Positions 1 through 4,539 of a DNA stretch of 7,086 bases are shown in pieces. Source of the DNA: CAYJBP01 sp964368605 (GTDB taxonomy: Bacteria > Bacillota > Dehalobacteriia > UBA4068). Location of the stretch: positions 1 to 7,086 of the forward strand of contig CAYJBP010000115.1 in the NCBI GenBank assembly GCA_964368605.1, written 5' to 3'. Below the pieces are notes generated by a model. It was not told the DNA's origin. It saw nothing but the letters and a program-made list of their open reading frames with translations, and did not search any database. Each line of letters starts with the position of its first letter. Positions within the stretch are counted from its first letter, which is position 1. Position numbers and translations under genes: made by a program.

Positions 1-243
1 TCTTAGGCGAAGCTTTGCTTTATGGTTTGGCTTGCCTAGGGCACTTCATTTTTATTTGCTGCGCAAATAAAAATAGCAGCTTCTTTCAATTTTATCAATT
101 CGATTACTCGTTTTTGCAGCTGCCTTATATGCCTGTCTCGCCTGCATCATCTTTTATTATATAATTGAAAGAAAAAAGATTAAGGTCAAAAGATTAAAAC
201 CTTTACCTTTTTGTAAAAAGGTAAAACCAAAAACTTTTAGCAT
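1..243. other. Non-coding, hairpin-rich intergenic stretch
   Basis: I see no gene here with a ribosome binding site and a recognisable product. The stretch is AT-rich and contains three kinds of structure. There is a 12-bp perfect hairpin (48-59 with 63-74) and an 11-bp inverted repeat (81-91 with 163-173). There is also a duplicated 10-mer AAAAGATTAA (174-183 and 188-197) followed by an 11-bp hairpin (202-212 with 215-225). Such clustering is typical of a multicopy intergenic repeat or the remnant of one, but only one copy is in this window, so this is inference. One frame on the plus strand stays open from base 3 to about 164. Its translation resembles no family I know, and it could at most be the tail of a gene starting off the left edge. 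Confidence 0.5.
202..225. repeat. Perfect 11-bp inverted repeat (TTTACCTTTTT / AAAAAGGTAAA)
   Basis: The arms 202-212 and 215-225 are perfectly complementary with only a GT between them. As RNA it would fold as an AT-rich hairpin with a slightly longer loop. It lies beyond the strong terminator when read from the amidohydrolase side. It could be a back-up terminator or part of a dispersed extragenic repeat. The structure is certain, the function is not. Confidence 0.6.
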
Positions 244-280
244 AAAAAGGGGCTATCGCTTTTGCGATAGCCCCTTTTTT
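244..280. terminator. Bidirectional rho-independent terminator
   Basis: A perfect 11-bp GC-rich stem (GGGGCTATCGC at 249-259 pairs with 264-274) closes a TTTT loop. It is flanked by five A on the left (244-248) and six T on the right (275-280), so it has a U-tract when read in either direction. It begins 3 bp after the stop codon of the minus-strand amidohydrolase and is its obvious terminator. It would equally stop a plus-strand transcript entering from the left. Confidence 0.93.
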
Positions 281-282
281 AA

Positions 283-1446
283 TCAAAAATTGCTTTCTTC
301 CTTCTTTTTATTGGCTAAGGTTGCGGCACTTAAAGCCATTACTTTAGCGCCCATCGGTAAGGCATCCTCTTCAATATCAAAACAAGGATGATGCCATGGA
401 TAACAGCAACGCTCGCTGCCTGCTCCTGTAAAGAAAAAGGCCGCCGGCTTCTCTGCCCCATAATAAGAAAAATCTTCGCCGGCCAATAAGGGACGCTCCA
501 TTTCCTCAGCTTTTGCTCCTATTTGCTTGGCCGAGGCCAATACTAGCTGGTTTAAATCATGATTATTAATTACAGGGGGATAACCATAAGAATAGTTTAA
601 TTCATAAGATGCACCCCAAGCCAAGGTTATACCATGCAAGGTATCATGCATATACTCCAAAAGCTTGTCCCTAATCGCCGTGTTTAGGCAGCGGATTGTG
701 CCGCTCATTTCCACCCGATCGGGGATAATATTAGATGCCGTTCCACCATTAATAGTGCCTATTGTTAGCACCACCGGCTCGGTAGGGTCGATTCTGCGGC
801 TATGAATATTCTGCAAGGCCACAATAACCTGCGCCGTTACAGCAATAGTATCGATAGTTTCATGCGGGCGCGCTCCATGGCCGCCACGGCCGGTAATTAC
901 CAGCCTAAAATCATCAGATACCGCCATTACCGCACCATCAAAAACAGCTACCGTTCCTACCGGAAATTGATGGTCTACATGTGTGCCAAATACCATATCA
1001 ACTTCCGGGTTTTTTAATACCCCGGCCGCAACCATATCCCTGGCACCACCCGGCTTTTTTTCCTCACGGGGCTGAAAAATAAATTTTACCGTGCCTTTGG
1101 GCGGATTCTCGCTTAGCATTTTAGCCGCACCCAATACCATAGCAGTATGAGCATCATGACCACAAGCATGCATCCAGCCCGGACGCTGCGAACGATAATT
1201 TACTGTGCTTTTTTCGGTAATCGGTAAAGCATCCATATCTGCTCGCAATGCTACACATTTATAAGCAGGGTCGCCCGGCAAAACAGCCAGCACCCCATAG
1301 CCTGCAATATTATCTGTTACCTGTAATCCCATTTCTTGCAAATGCTTGGCTACAAAAATGCCGGTTTCTTTTTCATGGCCGGCAATCTCCGGGTGCATAT
1401 GCAAATAGCGGCGCCATTTACTTAATAATTCCTTTTCGATATTCAT
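283..1446 (-). CDS. M20-family metallo-amidohydrolase (hippurate hydrolase / N-acyl-amino-acid amidohydrolase-like)
   Basis: This 387-residue protein has the length and motif order of the M20D group of zinc or manganese-dependent peptidases that cleave N-acyl amino acids and related amides, usually in the cytoplasm. In order: HPE at 18-20, the ALRADMDALP strand at 66-75, the metal-binding ACGHDAH at 94-100 (Cys95, His97), FQPREE at 124-129 with the catalytic/metal glutamates 128-129, GTHV with His156, the dimerisation (lid) domain around GGHGARPH at 188-195, LAGEDFSYY at 321-329, and the C-terminal ligand His352 or His353 (HHP). All expected ligands are present, so it should be active. The FQP block reads REEKKPGGA rather than the more usual AEEGPGGA, a small local variation. 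The substrate cannot be told from sequence. The ATG at 1446 is preceded by GGAGGGG (1452-1458). The gene lies 47 bp after the TPR gene, with no convincing promoter between, and a strong terminator follows its stop, so it is probably the last gene of that operon. Confidence 0.93.
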   Translation of the reverse strand: MNIEKELLSKWRRYLHMHPEIAGHEKETGIFVAKHLQEMGLQVTDNIAGYGVLAVLPGDPAYKCVALRADMDALPITEKSTVNYRSQRPGWMHACGHDAHTAMVLGAAKMLSENPPKGTVKFIFQPREEKKPGGARDMVAAGVLKNPEVDMVFGTHVDHQFPVGTVAVFDGAVMAVSDDFRLVITGRGGHGARPHETIDTIAVTAQVIVALQNIHSRRIDPTEPVVLTIGTINGGTASNIIPDRVEMSGTIRCLNTAIRDKLLEYMHDTLHGITLAWGASYELNYSYGYPPVINNHDLNQLVLASAKQIGAKAEEMERPLLAGEDFSYYGAEKPAAFFFTGAGSERCCYPWHHPCFDIEEDALPMGAKVMALSAATLANKKKEESNF

Positions 1447-1451
1447 TGTTA

Positions 1452-1458
1452 CCCCTCC
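1452..1458 (-). promoter_or_regulatory. Ribosome binding site of the amidohydrolase
   Basis: On the minus strand this reads GGAGGGG, five bases before the ATG at 1444-1446. It fixes the start of the amidohydrolase. Confidence 0.8.
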
Positions 1459-1461
1459 GTT

Positions 1462-1489
1462 TAAAATTCTTTGAGCAACAAGAATTTTA
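1462..1489 (-). repeat. AT-rich inverted repeat between TPR gene and amidohydrolase gene
   Basis: The arms 1462-1471 and 1480-1489 are complementary over 10 bp (TAAAATTCTT) with an 8-base loop. It fills most of the 47-bp spacer between the TPR stop codon and the amidohydrolase start. It has no GC clamp and no separate U-tract, so it is unlikely to be an efficient terminator. It might reduce read-through or stabilise a processed transcript end, which is inference. Confidence 0.4.
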
Positions 1490-1493
1490 TAAT

Positions 1494-2665
1494 TTATTCG
1501 GCAGTGGCGTCTTCTTCTGTAACTTCATCTTCGGTAGCTTCAGCATCTTCGGTAGCNNNNNNNNNNNNNNNNNNNNNNNNNNNNNNNNNNNNNNNNNNNN
1601 NNNNNNNNNNNNNNNNNNNNNNNNNNNNNNNNNNNNNNNNNNNNNNNNNNNNNNNNCATCTTCGGTAGCAGCGGTTTCCTCGGGGATACTCTCATAAATA
1701 CCCTTTAACATCTCCAAATAGCCTAATTCCTGCTCGGCTAAGGCAAAGTTGGGATCATCTTCTGCTAAAGTATCACGATAGGCAGTCATCGAGGCAATAG
1801 CAGCATCGGCATCTTCATAATTAAATAGGAAATTAGCATAAGCTTGCTGTAATTCAAAAGCCTCGGGATTTTTGGCTAAGGCTTCATCATAAACGGCTTT
1901 GGCTTCGTCATTGCGATCGAGCATTGTAAAAATATAGGCTTTGCTGATGATATAATCTAAGTTATCGGCATCTAAAGCTATGGCTTCGTCCATGCTGGTT
2001 AAGGCAGCCTCATAATCCATGGCGGCAGTTTGTGCCGAGGCCAAAGAAGAATGAAGGGTGGCAATATAAGCATCGTCTTTATCTTCGGGGATAATCGTTA
2101 AAGCATGCTGATAATAAGTGCTAGCCTGCTCATAAGCGCCTAAATTATATTGCAAATAAGCAAGCGAGGTAATAGCATCGATATCCTCTTGATAATCTGC
2201 ATATAAGGCATCAATTTCGGCTATGGCTTCTTCGGTTTTGCCTTGTGAATTCATCGCTTGGCTAATGCCATCATAAAGAGCCAGGCGATTAGCAGCCTCT
2301 AAATCGGCAGGGGCTAAAGCTAAAGCTTCACGGTATGCGGTTTCGGCTTTAACCAAGGTTTCGGTATACATGGTATTATAGGTTTCGTCGCTGGTATCTT
2401 CATTATATTTGGTTTGATATAAGCTTGCCAAATACATATAAGCACCACCTAAAGTGCTATAAGTTTCCATATCGTCGGCATTGGCTTTTAAATCATCAAC
2501 ATATTCTTCTTGTAAAGGGATTAATTCATCGGTAGTTAAATCCTGCCCTGTTTGGCTACCACCGGCACCAAAAGAGCCAACTAAACCGGCAATCAATAAT
2601 ACAACAACCACAATTAATAAATTACGATGTTTTTTCGTTTGATAACGAATATTTTGCATAAACAC
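1494..2665 (-). CDS. Membrane-anchored TPR protein with acidic Thr/Glu/Asp repeat tail (contains assembly gap)
   Basis: From the GTG start, 336 residues are readable before the gap. A basic N-terminus (KKHR) is followed by one hydrophobic segment at about residues 15-32, so the rest should lie outside the cytoplasm. From about residue 60 to 325 there are several helix-turn-helix repeats of TPR type. Typical signatures are KAETAYREALALAPADLEAA, YEQASTYYQHALTIIP, YEAALTSMDEAIALDADN and DEAKAVYDEALAKNPEAF. TPRs are protein-protein scaffolds, and no enzymatic domain is seen. The 100-N gap (1557-1656) falls in a tail of ATED/AEATED repeats. With a literal 100-base gap the downstream frame becomes a lysine/leucine-rich stretch that matches nothing upstream. 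In the neighbouring frame the tail continues as ATED-AEATED-EVTEEDATAE and stops with TAA at 1494-1496, so I take that as the true end. I chose GTG at 2663-2665 because AGGAGG lies 9 bp upstream. An in-frame ATG at 2692 has no ribosome binding site. The partner is unknown. Confidence 0.82.
1527..1669 (-). repeat. In-frame minisatellite encoding (A)TED / AEATED, spanning a 100-N gap
   Basis: On the coding strand the unit GCTACCGAAGAT (Ala-Thr-Glu-Asp) is present once before the gap, at 1658-1669. After the gap it appears as GCTACCGAAGAT, GCTGAA, GCTACCGAAGAT (1556 down to 1527). The same 13 bases, CATCTTCGGTAGC on the plus strand, occur at both gap edges (1544-1556 and 1657-1669). That is what an assembler leaves when it cannot cross a tandem array. 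Array length is unknown. Units of 12 or 18 bp both keep the frame, whereas a literal 100-base gap does not. Confidence 0.8.
1557..1656. other. Assembly gap (100 N placeholder)
   Basis: There are exactly 100 undetermined bases, the usual placeholder for unknown gap size. It lies inside the repetitive acidic tail of the TPR protein, and the flanking repeat phase requires a gap length of 2 modulo 3, which 100 is not. The true length therefore differs from 100. Confidence 0.9.
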
Positions 2666-2674
2666 TATAAGCTT

Positions 2675-2680
2675 CCTCCT
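2675..2680 (-). promoter_or_regulatory. Ribosome binding site that fixes the GTG start of the TPR gene
   Basis: AGGAGG on the minus strand lies nine bases before GTG at 2663-2665. It is 15 bases before the next in-frame ATG (2657-2659), and it lies inside the coding region if the ATG at 2692 were used. The spacing favours GTG. Confidence 0.75.
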
Positions 2681-2719
2681 AGTTTTGTTCATTAAATTTT
2701 GATATCAAGACTACACTTT

Positions 2720-2748
2720 ATCATATTATATCTAAGCTTAACTGTCAA
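2720..2748 (-). promoter_or_regulatory. SigA-type promoter of the TPR-amidohydrolase operon
   Basis: On the minus strand, TTGACA (2743-2748) is separated by 17 bp from TATGAT (2720-2725), 11 of 12 matches to consensus at optimal spacing. The predicted transcript starts near 2713, about 48 nt before the GTG start. A perfect 10-bp palindrome TTGATATCAA (2699-2708) lies just inside the transcribed region and might be an operator, which is speculative. Confidence 0.78.
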
Positions 2749-2788
2749 TATAAATTTACAAAAATATCAGATTTTATCAAGTTTTTGC

Positions 2789-4210
2789 CTAAAAATAATC
2801 GGTAAAGATATGAGTTGTCGATAATTCTTGCTTGCTGATATCAAAATAAAACGGATCATAATAATCGGCCATATCCGGCACAGGGTCGCCCCAAGTGGGG
2901 TCGGCATAAGTCCATTCGCCATCTAAATTAATATAACTCCAGATATGGGGGCCGCCTTCGGCTATGCCGCCAGTACCTTGCGCCTCGATACCCACTATTT
3001 TGCACATAGTATTGAATAATGATACATAGGCCTGGCAAACGCCAATGCCGTTTTCCAGCATGCCATAACCATCGAAAGAGGCCGGTAAATAATTGGTATC
3101 ATAGGCAAATTCGGTGATAATTAATTGATAAAAGATATAAGCCATATCATAATCGCTCATGCCTTCATCAAGAGTGCCTTGGGCAAAAAGCTCATTAACC
3201 CAGGCCTCTACCTCGGCAATCATCATGTTTTTGCGATCGATAACTTGCTGATTAGTATATACAGGGTGGTCGATATCAATAGCAACAATTGTGCCGCCAT
3301 TATGGGGGGTTAAACTAACCTCGATATTTTGATAAAAGGCGGTTAGCTCATGATATTGATCAAAAATTTGGGCATGGGCCGGAAAAACCAAATCATCATA
3401 AATGCCGGCCGCTTCTAATTCCTGATAGGTATAGCCCGGAAAATCCAGCTCGATATAATCAAGATTATTAACCATCATATGCAACATAACTTGCTTAAAA
3501 TAATCATAGCTAAGCTGCACTTGACTAGGCATGGCCGTTGTAATCATCGGATAAGTTAAATAATCAGCCTCTATCGGCTCGGGGGTAGGGGTTGGTTGGG
3601 GAGTAGGTTGAGGGGTTGCTTGTTGTTGATTATTGGCTAATTGCCATTGATAGCTGCGGTTTAAAATAGCGCAAATTTCGGCCCGAGAAATGGCTTGCAT
3701 TGGCCGATAAACCAAACCTTGATTGCTATCGCTGCCATTGATAATGCCCTTTTGATAAAGGGTATTTAAAATAGCGCTATTAATATCAGTAAATGGCGAA
3801 ATGGCATTTTCGTCAATTTCCAGGTTTAAGGCAAGCAGTACCAGCTCGGCTACCAAAAAGCGATCTGCTTCGGCATTTAAGTAGGCAATATCCCAAAAAA
3901 GCCAGCCTTTATCGATAGCATAATCATGATAAGGCTGCGCCCAATGCTCGCCGGGGGCGGCAGCCATAACAGGTGCGCCACTATTTATGGTTAGCATTTT
4001 AAGAAATTCGCCAACGGTAATCGAGGCTTGCGGTTTAAAGCTGCCATCTTGATAGCCGTTTACCACCCCATGATTTACCATGGTTTGTAAATCATTATAG
4101 AACCAATCGCCGGAGCGAACATCTGTAAAATCCTTGGCTAAAGCGGTTTGAGGAATGCTAAAGGCCATAAGCAGCGTTAAAAGCAATAATAATCTTTTAA
4201 ATTTAAGCAT
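2789..4210 (-). CDS. Secreted SLH-domain protein with C-terminal transglutaminase-like domain
   Basis: This 473-residue precursor starts with a Sec signal peptide (basic KFKR, leucine-rich core, likely cleavage after TALA at residue 25). Three SLH repeats follow: residues 27-73 (FTDVRSGDWFYND, then GVVNGYQDGSFKP), a weaker one at 88-130, and 139-184 (PFTDI, GIINGSDS, RAEICAILNR). SLH domains anchor proteins to secondary cell-wall polymer. A Pro/Thr/Gln linker at 195-212 (TPQPTPQPTPTPEP) leads to an uncharacterised stretch (215-340) and then a transglutaminase-core fold. Its catalytic triad is visible as Cys392 (GIGVCQAY), His422 (GPHIWSY) and Asp437 (YADPTWGD). Such domains act as transglutaminases or, more often in bacteria, as cysteine proteases or amidases; which applies is unknown. 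The ATG at 4210 is preceded by AGGAG (4217-4221). The gene is complete and probably transcribed alone or into the TPR gene, as I see no strong terminator after it. Confidence 0.9.
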   Translation of the reverse strand: MLKFKRLLLLLTLLMAFSIPQTALAKDFTDVRSGDWFYNDLQTMVNHGVVNGYQDGSFKPQASITVGEFLKMLTINSGAPVMAAAPGEHWAQPYHDYAIDKGWLFWDIAYLNAEADRFLVAELVLLALNLEIDENAISPFTDINSAILNTLYQKGIINGSDSNQGLVYRPMQAISRAEICAILNRSYQWQLANNQQQATPQPTPQPTPTPEPIEADYLTYPMITTAMPSQVQLSYDYFKQVMLHMMVNNLDYIELDFPGYTYQELEAAGIYDDLVFPAHAQIFDQYHELTAFYQNIEVSLTPHNGGTIVAIDIDHPVYTNQQVIDRKNMMIAEVEAWVNELFAQGTLDEGMSDYDMAYIFYQLIITEFAYDTNYLPASFDGYGMLENGIGVCQAYVSLFNTMCKIVGIEAQGTGGIAEGGPHIWSYINLDGEWTYADPTWGDPVPDMADYYDPFYFDISKQELSTTHIFTDYF

Positions 4211-4252
4211 GTTATACTCCTAATCTTAAGGATAAAACTATTTATTATTCTT

Positions 4253-4281
4253 ATTATAACAGTTTTAATATAAAAAAGCAA
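4253..4281 (-). promoter_or_regulatory. Extended -10 promoter of the SLH/transglutaminase gene
   Basis: On the minus strand, TGTTATAAT (4253-4261) is a perfect extended -10 element (TGnTATAAT). A partial -35 TTGCTT (4276-4281) sits 17 bp upstream. Transcription would start near 4246, leaving about 36 nt before the ATG with its AGGAG at 4217-4221. Confidence 0.65.
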
Positions 4282-4362
4282 ATTTTTATATCAAAATTTT
4301 TGGTAAAAACCATACTAGAGCAGGAAATTTAATAAGTTTATCTAATTATATATTTTAATAGT

Positions 4363-4368
4363 AGGAGG
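4363..4368 (+). promoter_or_regulatory. Ribosome binding site of the 53-codon gene
   Basis: A full AGGAGG lies nine bases before the ATG at 4378-4380. This is the main reason to accept such a short gene as real. Confidence 0.85.
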
Positions 4369-4377
4369 ATAATACTT

Positions 4378-4539
4378 ATGAGCAGAGCTTTTGTTAAGGA
4401 TGATGGTGGCTGGCAATACTGCCAGCTAAAGATGGATTCCTGCCTTTATGCCGACGAAAACGGTTGTGTATTGGATAGCTGCCGCTTTGGTTTAATCGAC
4501 CCCCAACAGGAGGCTAAGCAGCCACAAAATGAAGAATAA
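4378..4539 (+). CDS. Small four-cysteine protein of unknown function (53 aa)
   Basis: The protein begins MSRAFVKDDGGWQYC and carries four cysteines, Cys15, Cys22, Cys30 and Cys35 (C-x6-C-x7-C-x4-C), ending in a polar Gln/Glu-rich tail. It has no signal peptide or membrane segment. The spacing would suit a small zinc or iron-binding knuckle in the cytoplasm, but this is inference and I do not recognise a named family. A consensus ribosome binding site 9 bp upstream supports expression. Its last 11 bp overlap the start of the PrmA-MtaB frame (ATGAAGAATAA, 4529-4539), and the AGGAGG that would serve the next gene (4508-4513) lies inside it. Translation of the two is therefore probably coupled, which hints at a role linked to ribosome or tRNA modification, for instance in metal supply. 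That last point is only context. Confidence 0.8.
   Translation: MSRAFVKDDGGWQYCQLKMDSCLYADENGCVLDSCRFGLIDPQQEAKQPQNEE
4508..4513 (+). promoter_or_regulatory. Ribosome binding site for prmA inside the small gene
   Basis: AGGAGG lies 15 bases before the ATG at 4529, longer than the usual 6-10. No ATG, GTG or TTG in the PrmA frame lies between them. Since the upstream stop codon overlaps the start, re-initiation by terminating ribosomes may compensate for the spacing. Confidence 0.55.

Larger units (their letters stand above)
4211..4377. other. Divergent intergenic region
   Basis: This 167-bp AT-rich spacer separates the SLH gene (minus) from the small four-cysteine gene (plus). It must hold promoters for both directions. 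The minus-strand one is clear (4253-4281). For the plus strand I see only weak TA-rich candidates around 4343-4354 with no acceptable -35 box, so none is annotated. Confidence 0.6.

Noticed and set aside
52..150. 32-codon minus-strand frame starting with two ATG codons
   Set aside because: No ribosome binding site precedes it, and it ends inside the 48-74 hairpin. It is more likely part of a non-coding repeat.
802..1017. 71-codon plus-strand frame inside the amidohydrolase gene
   Set aside because: It is antisense to a well-conserved enzyme, has no ribosome binding site, and its composition resembles no protein.
1471..1668. Serine/valine-rich plus-strand frame across the first gap
   Set aside because: It is the reverse reading of the acidic repeat tail of the TPR protein and is kept open by the N run.
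1527..1669. CRISPR array
   Set aside because: The repeats are 12-18 bp, directly adjacent without spacers, and lie in a coding frame.
1248..1697. 149-codon plus-strand frame across the first gap
   Set aside because: It is antisense to the amidohydrolase and TPR genes, and it is extended only because N codons are not counted as stops.
2749..2788. Terminator after the SLH/transglutaminase gene
   Set aside because: Only weak AT pairing (AAAAT/ATTTT) is present and there is no GC stem, so it is not supported.
3125..3313. 62-codon plus-strand frame
   Set aside because: It lies antisense within the transglutaminase-like domain and shows no start signal or recognisable motif.
4300..4360. Plus-strand promoter for the small gene and prmA-mtaB
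   Set aside because: TTGGTA at 4300-4305 has no -10 box at 16-18 bp, and the TA-rich boxes near 4343-4354 have no -35. I could not choose one honestly.
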